Below are positions 31,308 through 38,056 of a stretch of 38,056 nucleotides of DNA, piece by piece. The notes under the pieces were generated by a model that worked only from the letters and a program-made list of their open reading frames with translations, searched no databases and was not told the origin of the DNA. The position numbers and the translations under genes were made by a program. This DNA is from Muribaculaceae bacterium. Lineage in GTDB: Bacteria; Bacteroidota; Bacteroidia; Bacteroidales; Muribaculaceae. Every line of letters begins with the position of its first letter. Position 1 is the first letter of the stretch. Location: contig JAFUWD010000037.1 of NCBI GenBank assembly GCA_017483645.1, positions 1 to 38,056 of the forward strand. The letters are read 5' to 3'.

Positions 31308-32702
31308 TTAATTTTCAGGAATCCAGGTGTAGGCACCCAAGTCCACACCACCGCCACGCGCCAGGCGGTCCTGCCCGTAACGGTCGTAGCGGGCCGCGGC
31401 GGGGCACAGTGCCGGGTTGCCGCGCCCGATGGCGTCGCTCTCGTCGTGCAGACGGTAGTCGAAGATGTACTTCTCACGCACGGTGTAGAATTTGGGGTCG
31501 CCCTTCCACACACAACTGATGAAATTGGCGTCGTCCTCGCCGGAACTCTTGAGCAGGCAGTAGCGCAGCATTACATTGGTGCCGGTGAGGTCGCCCATGT
31601 TGATTTCGGTGGTGTTGCCATAAATCACGCAGTTGTCAAAGCGTGCCTTCAGGGCATCCACGATGTGGTCATCGTCCTCGATGTAGACAAAGATGATAGG
31701 CTCGGTGGGCGCTTTGAACAGGTAGTAGTTGGCCAGCGTGCACTGCACCAGATTCACCTTGCCACCGATGAAATTGACCACACTCTCGGCCGCGTCGCTG
31801 AACTCGGTGCCCACGGCATCCACCCAAGCGCCGCCACTGGTGAGCACGCTGGTGCTGGCGTTGTGCAGCACGCAGTTGTGCAGATACAAGGCGCGGGTGA
31901 GGGTGTCGGAGGCGCTCACATGCATGCCTATCGACGACCCGCTCATGGTCACATGGTGCAATTCATTGAGCCGTGTGGGAGGGGTGAATATCACGCCGCC
32001 CCATTGGCCCGACATGATGTCGAAGTTGATGGTGCCCACCACATGGTCCAGGCGGTCGCCGCGCAATGCCACCGGGTGCTCCTGTGTGCCGTTGGCCACC
32101 AGCCGGCCGGCCACACGCATGGCCCCCTTGTCGTGAAAGAGCAGCGTGGCTCCGGCGTCGAGGGTGAGCGTCACGCCCTGGGCCACAAACAACGTGTCGT
32201 ATATCAAATAGGGCTTGGCGGCGGTGAAATGGGTGTTCCGGCGGATGGTGTCGCCATGCAGGCGCACCACGTCCTGTCCCCAGGCGTGCGCCACCACCTG
32301 CTGCTTCACGCCGTTGGTCTCAAACTCTATCAAGTCGCTGATTTCCACCGGCGCGTCTTGCCGCATCTCGTCGAGGTAGCTCTCCACAAACACATAGATG
32401 CTGTCGTTGCCGCGCACCTCCACATCATGGAACTCGGTACCTTTCACACCATCCACATTCAGATAAAAATGTCCCTTGTCGCTCCTGCCGGCCATCTTGA
32501 TGGATGAGATGCGCAACTGCTTCTTGCCGCGGTTGTAAACCACAAATTGCTTGGTGGGCGTCGACTGTGCGGTAATCACCGTGTCGAATTTCACGCTGTC
32601 GGTCGAAAATGCCAGCACATCGGTTGTGCTGGTCGAGAAATCGTCCTCGATGCATGCGGTGAGCAACGTCGCAAGTGCCACAAGTAGGAGTATCTTCTTC
32701 AT
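31308..32702 (-). CDS. Lipoprotein with right-handed beta-helix
   Basis: The signal peptide ends in a lipobox (LLTAC), with the lipidated Cys at residue 17. The 464-residue protein then has an Ig-like N-terminal domain (VKFDTVITAQSTPTKQFVVYNRGKKQLRI) and a long region with parallel beta-helix character from about 170 onward. Short strands with Asn/Gly turns recur there, e.g. LTLDAGATLLFHDKGAMRVAGRL, HHVTMSGSSIGMHVS and ALYLHNCVLHN. No polysaccharide-lyase catalytic residues can be named. Related Bacteroidetes lipoproteins are annotated only as hypothetical. The ATG at 32702 starts the signal peptide; a second in-frame ATG lies four codons upstream. It is the first gene of a leftward unit with the GH10-like hydrolase. 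Confidence 0.82.
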   Translation of the reverse strand: MKKILLLVALATLLTACIEDDFSTSTTDVLAFSTDSVKFDTVITAQSTPTKQFVVYNRGKKQLRISSIKMAGRSDKGHFYLNVDGVKGTEFHDVEVRGNDSIYVFVESYLDEMRQDAPVEISDLIEFETNGVKQQVVAHAWGQDVVRLHGDTIRRNTHFTAAKPYLIYDTLFVAQGVTLTLDAGATLLFHDKGAMRVAGRLVANGTQEHPVALRGDRLDHVVGTINFDIMSGQWGGVIFTPPTRLNELHHVTMSGSSIGMHVSASDTLTRALYLHNCVLHNASTSVLTSGGAWVDAVGTEFSDAAESVVNFIGGKVNLVQCTLANYYLFKAPTEPIIFVYIEDDDHIVDALKARFDNCVIYGNTTEINMGDLTGTNVMLRYCLLKSSGEDDANFISCVWKGDPKFYTVREKYIFDYRLHDESDAIGRGNPALCPAAARYDRYGQDRLARGGGVDLGAYTWIPEN

Positions 32703-32806
32703 AATGTTGTGCAAATGTTTCTACATTATATTTTAACGCATCCACCGACGTTTTATTGCATCGGGGCGGGCCATGCGCCTCAATCCGCCGTGAAAGCACC
32801 ACATCC

Positions 32807-32839
32807 TTTGCGCCAAAAATTCACGCTTCATGGCGCAAA
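32807..32839. promoter_or_regulatory. Dyad TTTGCGCC-N17-GGCGCAAA in the divergent surface-locus gap
   Basis: Perfect 8-bp arms at 32807-32814 and 32832-32839 flank a 17-bp centre. The dyad is GC-rich within an otherwise AT-rich gap, and lies between the lipoprotein start at 32702 and the promoter at 32893-32926. It could be an operator controlling both directions; no regulator is encoded next to it. Confidence 0.45.
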
Positions 32840-32892
32840 AGCATGTACAAATTTATCGATTTTTTACACAAACGAGCTATTTTTGATTATTT

Positions 32893-32926
32893 TTTGTGAC
32901 AATTTGAACAAAAATGCGTAACTTTG
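32893..32926 (+). promoter_or_regulatory. Promoter for the PCMF lipoprotein operon
   Basis: TAACTTTG at 32919-32926 is an exact -7 match. TTTG at 32893-32896 gives a 22-bp spacer, slightly long; another TTTG at 32903-32906 is too close. The leader to the ATG at 32978 would be about 45 nt. Confidence 0.6.
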
Positions 32927-32977
32927 CACCTTAAAAATAGAATAGGTTTTTTATTTAGGTATTATTTCTTCGTGAAA

Positions 32978-34141
32978 ATGCTGCGTAAATTTTTTAAGCA
33001 TACTGGAGTGTTGATGATGGCGGCAGCCATGATGCCACTATCCTCGTGCTTCAAGGACGAGCCGCTCAACGCTGAAGCCGACATTGAGCGCGTGGTGGTG
33101 AAAGTTGCACAGCCCGAACAGTTCTTTTTTCAGCTGACCGACACGGCGCAGCAGGTGCTCTCCACCGACAGCGTCGTCACCTTTGTGGTGCGTGGCCATG
33201 CCGACCTCACGGCGTTGGCTCCCCGGCTCACGCTCACCCCGGGAGCCACGGTGGTTCCCGCCAATGGCAGCGTGCAGGATTTCTCAAAAGGCCCGGTCAC
33301 CTATGTGGTCACCTCACAGGATGGCCAATGGAAACGCCGCTATAAAATCGTCTTTGAGCCGCAACTGGTTATCGTGAGTGATACCATCAAGTACGACTTC
33401 GAAATCTTCGACCTGGAGCCGTCGAGCAAGAAGTATTACCTCTGGTATAACCTGAACGCCGCCGGACAGCCCATCCAGGAATGGGCCAGCGGCAACCCGG
33501 GCTATAAGATTGCCCGCGCCACGGCCAAACCCGACGAATATCCCACCATTCCGCTGGCCGAAGGCTACGAAGGCTATGGTGTGAAGCTCATCACACGCGA
33601 CACCGGACCCTTTGGAAAGATGTCGAAAAAGCCCATCGCTGCCGGAAATCTCTTCTTGGGAGAGTTCGATATGTCGAAAGCGACAACCGAAACGCTGAAA
33701 TCCACCCGCTTCGGCCTGCCGTTCACCAAGCGTCCCACCAAGTACACCGGCTACTACAAGTACACCGGCGGTGACACCTACAAGGACAAGGACGGCAATG
33801 TGGTGCCGGGCAAGAAGGACATCGGCTCCATCTACGCCGTGCTCTACCGCAACCACGATGCTGCCGGCAACGAGGTGATGCTCTTCGGCGACGATGTGCA
33901 GACCAACCCCAACATCGTGGCCATCGCCAAGGTGAAGGACCTGCACGAAACCACCGAGTGGACAGCCTTCGACGTGCCGTTTGAGTACTCTAAGGATGTG
34001 GATGAGCAACTGCTCGAGAACCGTGGCTACAGCCTCACGGTGGTGTTCTCGGCAAGTGTCGAGGGCGACTTGTTTATCGGAGCTATCGGCAGCACACTGT
34101 GCGTGGACAAGGTGCGGGTGATTTGCACCCGCGAAGAGTGA
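32978..34141 (+). CDS. PCMF-domain surface lipoprotein
   Basis: The 387-residue protein has a lipoprotein signal peptide ending LSSC (Cys24). An Ig-like N-terminal domain (about 30-145) of the kind found in Bacteroidetes surface proteins contains DSVVTFVVRGHADLTALAP and TYVVTSQDGQWKRRYKI. The remainder (about 150-385) matches the PCMF (putative carbohydrate metabolism) domain, with IKYDFEIFDLEP, EWASGNPGYKIA, GYGVKLITRDTGPFGKM, AAGNLFLGEFD and SIYAVLYRN. Its biochemical role is unproven; it is often encoded near glycan-use genes. I chose the ATG at 32978 because upstream codons in frame overlap the promoter. It is the first of three co-directional genes, with an outer-membrane barrel and another PCMF-domain protein after it. 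Confidence 0.85.
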   Translation: MLRKFFKHTGVLMMAAAMMPLSSCFKDEPLNAEADIERVVVKVAQPEQFFFQLTDTAQQVLSTDSVVTFVVRGHADLTALAPRLTLTPGATVVPANGSVQDFSKGPVTYVVTSQDGQWKRRYKIVFEPQLVIVSDTIKYDFEIFDLEPSSKKYYLWYNLNAAGQPIQEWASGNPGYKIARATAKPDEYPTIPLAEGYEGYGVKLITRDTGPFGKMSKKPIAAGNLFLGEFDMSKATTETLKSTRFGLPFTKRPTKYTGYYKYTGGDTYKDKDGNVVPGKKDIGSIYAVLYRNHDAAGNEVMLFGDDVQTNPNIVAIAKVKDLHETTEWTAFDVPFEYSKDVDEQLLENRGYSLTVVFSASVEGDLFIGAIGSTLCVDKVRVICTREE

Positions 34142-34174
34142 CCAACGGCCTGTTCAATGAAAGGAATCATGACA

Positions 34175-34936
34175 ATGAAAAAAACAATCATATCAGCAAT
34201 CTTGGTGCTCACGGCACTGGCGGCACATGCCTCTAAGGCCGACAGCACATTCCTCGGGATGGGTTTCCGTTTTGAGGGGCGCGTGGGTTACAACATCGGC
34301 GGCACAGCCCCCATGGGCATGCCGGCCACCATCCGCGCGCTCAACCGCTTCAGCCTCACGCCCAACATCACCTTTGGGGTGGGAGCCTACAAGCCCATCT
34401 ACGGGCGCTGGGGCGCAAAGGTGGGCATCACCTTTGAGAACAAGGGAATGGACATGGACGCCCGGGTGAAGAACTACCACATGGAGATTGTGAAAGGCGG
34501 CGAAGTGCTGGCAGGCGTGTTCACCGGCAATGTGGTGACACGCGTCACGCAGTGGATGTTCACCGTGCCCCTGCAAGTCACCTGCGACGTGGGCAAGGTG
34601 CGGCTGCGCTGCGGCCCCTATTTCTCGTACCTGACAGGGCGCACCTTCGACGGCTGGGCCTACGACGGCTACCTGCGCGTGGACGACCCCACCGGCGCCA
34701 AGGTGATGCTGGGCCACGACGAGGGCGAGCGGGGAGAATACGATTTCTCCGACAGCATGCGCCGGCTGCAAATCGGCATGGGAATCGGCGCCGACTGGTA
34801 TTTCATGAAGAAATTCGGCGTATGGGCCGACCTGAACATGGGATTCCATGGCGTTCACAAGAGTGATTTCCACACCATCGAACAGACGCTCTACCCCATT
34901 TACGGGGCTGTGGGCATCACCTACAAAATCCGATAA
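34175..34936 (+). CDS. Outer-membrane beta-barrel protein (PorT/OmpA-like type)
   Basis: The 253-residue protein has a signal peptide (MKKTIISAILVLTALAAHA) and alternating-hydrophobicity strands ending in aromatic residues, e.g. FGVGAYKPIYGRWGAKVGITF, RLQIGMGIGADWYFMKKFGVWADLNMGFHG and the terminal PIYGAVGITYKIR. This fits small outer-membrane barrels of the PorT-like family. Two other in-frame ATGs exist at 34157 and 34169; I chose 34175 because AAAGGA at 34160-34165 sits 9 nt before it and it starts a clean signal peptide. It follows the PCMF lipoprotein by 33 bp and precedes the large secreted protein by 33 bp, so the three form one operon. Confidence 0.85.
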   Translation: MKKTIISAILVLTALAAHASKADSTFLGMGFRFEGRVGYNIGGTAPMGMPATIRALNRFSLTPNITFGVGAYKPIYGRWGAKVGITFENKGMDMDARVKNYHMEIVKGGEVLAGVFTGNVVTRVTQWMFTVPLQVTCDVGKVRLRCGPYFSYLTGRTFDGWAYDGYLRVDDPTGAKVMLGHDEGERGEYDFSDSMRRLQIGMGIGADWYFMKKFGVWADLNMGFHGVHKSDFHTIEQTLYPIYGAVGITYKIR

Positions 34937-34969
34937 AACAAACCAAACAAATAAAACAACTCAACAGTT

Positions 34970-37765
34970 ATGAAAAAAGTATTATCTCTTATCACGCTCC
35001 TTGTGTGCACACTGGCCGCGACGGCCAAAGACTACATGGGGCAGCTGATTGTGGGCAGCGTGGAGAACAGCAAAGCCACTGCCACCGTCACCCAAAACGG
35101 CGACACCTACACGTTGGCCGCGGGCTCTTACAGCCTCACAGGCCTAACAGGCACCACTGCTGCCGGCGTGACCACTCTGAAACAGGATGGCACTGTGGTG
35201 GCACGCTTCAACGCAAGCACACTCTATGCCAACTTCACCCAGGGCGGCAACCAAGTGGAATTCACCACAGCCGGTTTCCAGCTCAACAACCGCGGTTTCG
35301 AAGCCTGGCACGATGTGTCAATGAAAGTATCGGCATTCATAGGCGGTGGTACATATCGCGGTGAGGAGCCAAATGGATGGCATGGCTTTTTGAGTTCAAC
35401 TTCCAACGGACTCCCAACGCCTTCAATCACATTAGGCCCCGCGATTAAAGCCGTGGCAAAAAGTCTGGCAAAAACAGAAGACAAACATAGTGGCAGCTAT
35501 GCCGCATTGTTGACTGCCGGTTCCGCATTAAATATAACAGCCAATGGAACCATGACCACCGGCCGAATGAATATGGGAAGTACAATCGCGGCTGACACCA
35601 ACAACCATGCTGCTATTAACACAACCGACACCGATGCCAATGGCGACCCTTTCTATACCCCGTTGAATGGCAGCCCTGATTCCATCTCGGCTTGGGTGAA
35701 GTTTGTTTCCACTACGACCAATGCAAAATTGTCGGCCATCGCATTGGCTGATGGTGCTTACCAAGACCCCGAAGCCGACGGCGCTACCTACAACAACGTG
35801 GTGGCTAAAGCCCAAGATGGCGCAATCACTGCCTCATCGGCCTGGAAACAAGTGACTGTACCCTTCGACTACACGAAAGGCACTACCACAGCGGCTCCCA
35901 CACAGATGCTTATCACCATGTCCACCAGTGCCACTCCGGGTGGTGGCGCAGAGGGTGACAAACTCTATGTGGACGACATCTATCTGACGTACAACGCGGG
36001 CGAGGTGACGGGCATCACTTGCAGCAAGTTTGAAGGCTTCACCTTCGATGCCGCCACCACCGAGTACGACGTGACCTACACGGGCAGCGACGCTCTCACC
36101 GAGGCCGACATCAACGCCACGTTTGCCAACCTGGGCAAGGGTGCCATCACCGGCAAGAGCGTAGAAACCACGGCCACGGGTTACCGAGCCGTCGTGGCCA
36201 TCTACAACCAGGAACTGAGCAAGGCCGTAGAATATGTGATTAACGCCAATGTGCCCAACGAGCTTTACCTCATCGGCTCTTTCAACGGATGGGACCTCGA
36301 AACTGCTGTGCCTTTCACTCTGGCTGCTGACGGCAAATTCACGCTCACGCAGCAGCTGGCCGCCACCGACGAGGTAAAATTCCTGGCCAAGAAGAGCTGG
36401 AGCGACAACGACGTCTTTGGCTCGACCGACAACGAAACGCACAGATTTGCGCAAGCCGAGGTGGGACAGACGCTCAATCTGGCGCATCCGGGCAGCAACA
36501 TCCTGATGAACCATGCCGGCGAGTGGACCTTCACCGTCGACAAGGAGGCCATGACGGTGGTCATCACCGGCAGCTGGCCCGATGAATACAGCCTGGTGGG
36601 TGACTTCAACGACTGGAACTCCACCGCCGACCTGCTCACAGCAGGCACCGACGGCAAGTTCACAATCACCAAGAGCTTTGAAGGCAACTTCAAGTTTGTG
36701 AAGAACGGCACCGATTGGCTCGGTCCCGAGTCGGCACTGGACATCACTGCCGACAACGCCACAGGCATCGCCCTGAGCACCAACAGCGGCTTGAACAACT
36801 ACAACCTGCCGGCAGGCGAATGGGCCATTACGCTCGACCCCGCGGCAGGCACCTTCAATGTGAGCGGCGAGTGGCCGGCACAGAAGCTCTACGTGGCCGG
36901 CAACTTGAACGGCTGGAACACAAGCGGCGATTATGAGATGGCTCTCGCCGACGGCAAGTACACCTACGGCCCCGTGGAGCTGGCTGCCGGAGGATTCAAG
37001 ATTGTGACCGACGTGGCCGATGCTTGGAACAACACCTATTACGGCCCGGCAAACGACAAGACCATGACACTGGGCACTGCCGAGGCGCTCGTGGAGAACG
37101 GTGGTGGCAACTACCTGATTGCAGAGGCCGGCACCTACACCATCACCGTGGACCTCACAGCCATGACCGTGACCTTGACTGGCACACCGGCTCCTGTGGA
37201 ACTGACGGGCGTGGCCTTCAGCGAGGCTAACCACTACGCCACCTGGTACGGCGACAAGGATTTAGCCTTGCCCGAACCACTCAAGGCTTATGTGGTGACC
37301 GCCATCAATGCCGACGAGGCCACCATCACTCAAGTGGATTACATCCCCGCCGGCGTGGCAGTGCTGCTGCAAAACGACGGCACAGGCAGCGGCTACAGCG
37401 CACCGCGCTACATCGGAGCCACCCAAACCGTGACCAGCCTGCTGGCCGGCAGCAACGAGGCAACGACCGTGAGCGAGGGGTACGTCCTCTTCAACGATGA
37501 GTTCGTGATGTCCGATAGCGGCACGCTGGCAGCCCACCGCTGCTACCTGCCCGCCGCCAACGCAGCCGGTGCCCCCGCCCGCCTGCGCATCGGCAAGGGT
37601 GGCGGCGTGGTCACTGCCATCGACAATGTGAATGCCGCACGCGTGGCCGGCGTGAAATATGTGAGCCTCGACGGCCGCGTGAGCGACAAGCCCTTCACCG
37701 GAGTGAACGTCGTGGTCAAGACCATGACCGACGGCACCACCAACGTCAGCAAAGTCGTCAAGTAA
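34970..37765 (+). CDS. Large secreted protein with PCMF domain and three SusE/F-like modules
   Basis: The 931-residue protein has a signal peptide (MKKVLSLITLLVCTLAATA). A lipocalin/calycin-like N-terminal strand region (about 20-105) precedes a PCMF-type domain (about 106-342). Three SusE/SusF starch-binding-like repeats follow, starting near 432 (LYLIGSFNGW), 540 (YSLVGDFNDW) and 640 (LYVAGNLNGW); each has an ADGKFT or similar strand. A Ser/Gly-rich beta region and a C-terminal tail (YVSLDGRVSDKPFTGVNVVV) end the protein. SusE/F relatives bind glycans at the cell surface, so a carbohydrate-capture role is inferred; SusC/D genes are not seen in this window. The DNA of the PCMF segment is visibly more AT-rich than the rest. 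It is the last gene of the operon. Confidence 0.85.
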   Translation: MKKVLSLITLLVCTLAATAKDYMGQLIVGSVENSKATATVTQNGDTYTLAAGSYSLTGLTGTTAAGVTTLKQDGTVVARFNASTLYANFTQGGNQVEFTTAGFQLNNRGFEAWHDVSMKVSAFIGGGTYRGEEPNGWHGFLSSTSNGLPTPSITLGPAIKAVAKSLAKTEDKHSGSYAALLTAGSALNITANGTMTTGRMNMGSTIAADTNNHAAINTTDTDANGDPFYTPLNGSPDSISAWVKFVSTTTNAKLSAIALADGAYQDPEADGATYNNVVAKAQDGAITASSAWKQVTVPFDYTKGTTTAAPTQMLITMSTSATPGGGAEGDKLYVDDIYLTYNAGEVTGITCSKFEGFTFDAATTEYDVTYTGSDALTEADINATFANLGKGAITGKSVETTATGYRAVVAIYNQELSKAVEYVINANVPNELYLIGSFNGWDLETAVPFTLAADGKFTLTQQLAATDEVKFLAKKSWSDNDVFGSTDNETHRFAQAEVGQTLNLAHPGSNILMNHAGEWTFTVDKEAMTVVITGSWPDEYSLVGDFNDWNSTADLLTAGTDGKFTITKSFEGNFKFVKNGTDWLGPESALDITADNATGIALSTNSGLNNYNLPAGEWAITLDPAAGTFNVSGEWPAQKLYVAGNLNGWNTSGDYEMALADGKYTYGPVELAAGGFKIVTDVADAWNNTYYGPANDKTMTLGTAEALVENGGGNYLIAEAGTYTITVDLTAMTVTLTGTPAPVELTGVAFSEANHYATWYGDKDLALPEPLKAYVVTAINADEATITQVDYIPAGVAVLLQNDGTGSGYSAPRYIGATQTVTSLLAGSNEATTVSEGYVLFNDEFVMSDSGTLAAHRCYLPAANAAGAPARLRIGKGGGVVTAIDNVNAARVAGVKYVSLDGRVSDKPFTGVNVVVKTMTDGTTNVSKVVK

Positions 37766-37780
37766 CCCTCTGGGAGCGTA

Positions 37781-38056
37781 AAAAACTCTCCCCCTAAGTT
37801 AGGGGGAGTGGCCGAAGGCCGAGGGAGTGTGCAATACAGCGACAACGCCCACCACACAAGGAGAACACACTCCTCAGAAAACTCTCCCCCTAAGTTAGGG
37901 GGAGTGGCCGAAGGCCGAGGGAGTGTGCAATACAGCGACAACGCCCACCACACAGGAGCACACGCTCCTCAGAAAACTCTCCCCCTAAGTTAGGGGGAGT
38001 GGCCGAAGGCCGAGGGAGTGTGTCATACAGCGACGCAGGCCACCACACAGGAGCAC
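37781..38056. repeat. Three tandem copies of a structured 95-96 bp repeat
   Basis: Copies start at 37785, 37881 and 37976, giving periods of 96 and 95 bp; the third is cut by the window edge. Each contains CTCCCCCTAAGTTAGGGGGAG, a nearly perfect 21-bp palindrome, followed by GGCCGAAGGCC and GAGGGAGTGTG, so a nested cruciform can form. The segments between palindromes also carry AGGAG...CTCCT dyads. This family of elements (peptide frames such as SPPKLGGVAEGRG) is scattered in Bacteroidetes and other genomes. Open frames across it are spurious. There are no unique spacers, so it is not a CRISPR array. Confidence 0.9.

Noticed and set aside
37543..37993. Open frames across the terminal repeats
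   Set aside because: Their peptides (SPPKLGGVAEGRG type, or its reverse-strand form) come from translation of the repeat, a known source of spurious gene calls.
37781..38056. CRISPR array
   Set aside because: The units are nearly identical across their full 95-96 bp with no unique spacers, and no cas genes are present.

Overview
The window comes from a Bacteroidales chromosome, most likely a gut genus of the Muribaculaceae/Prevotellaceae type. This is inferred from gene content (CreD, Cbp1-type lipoprotein, PCMF and SusE/F-like surface proteins, an ECF sigma factor with a Spy-like partner, short T9SS-like C-termini), from many promoters of the Bacteroides form (TTTG, about 19-21 bp, TAnnTTTG), and from the weak ribosome binding sites. 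The species cannot be named from sequence alone.

Layout. (1) Positions 1-1645: the right-hand end of an integrated element, with a partial phage-like membrane protein and a tyrosine recombinase, abutting the 3' end of a tRNA-Ser(GCT) gene at 1645-1731. (2) 1928-10561: core genes. These are creD; free-methionine-(R)-sulfoxide reductase; a three-gene overlapping unit (small HExxH membrane protein, HD-domain hydrolase, PBP4-type DD-peptidase); a unit with an acidic conserved protein, rsmI and a coiled-coil Cbp1-like lipoprotein; and an AspT/YidE-type transporter with a TTG start. (3) 10576-17646: exported proteins of poorly known role. These are a tail-anchored beta-propeller, two tandem FISUMP-like paralogues and a 1009-residue multidomain surface protein; a perfect bidirectional terminator separates the last two convergent transcripts. 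(4) 17818-19319: an ECF sigma factor, a one-helix membrane protein and a Spy/CpxP-like protein, probably one envelope-stress operon. (5) 19535-23080: polyprenol-phosphate mannosyltransferase and a PMCA-type calcium ATPase. (6) 23073-29609: two tandem secreted metallophosphoesterases and a membrane-bound NDP-sugar dehydratase of the WbpM/CapD class. (7) 29719-37765: a likely glycan-handling surface locus with two arms. The leftward arm has a GH10-like hydrolase and a beta-helix lipoprotein; the rightward arm has a PCMF lipoprotein, an outer-membrane barrel and a large PCMF plus SusE/F-like secreted protein. The divergent gap carries a strong dyad. (8) 37781-38056: three tandem copies of a structured 95-96 bp repeat, cut by the window edge.

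Four large exported proteins, in three different loci, end in a related C-terminal motif (aromatic-x-x-x-G-R, then P-x-x-G-V-x-I/V), suggesting a shared surface-delivery route. No gene is a clear member of a defence system, and no CRISPR array or rRNA is present. The best candidates for new biology are the atypical recombinase and its attachment region, the shared C-terminal tail family, the metallophosphoesterase pair, the two-armed surface locus with its dyad, and the terminal repeats.
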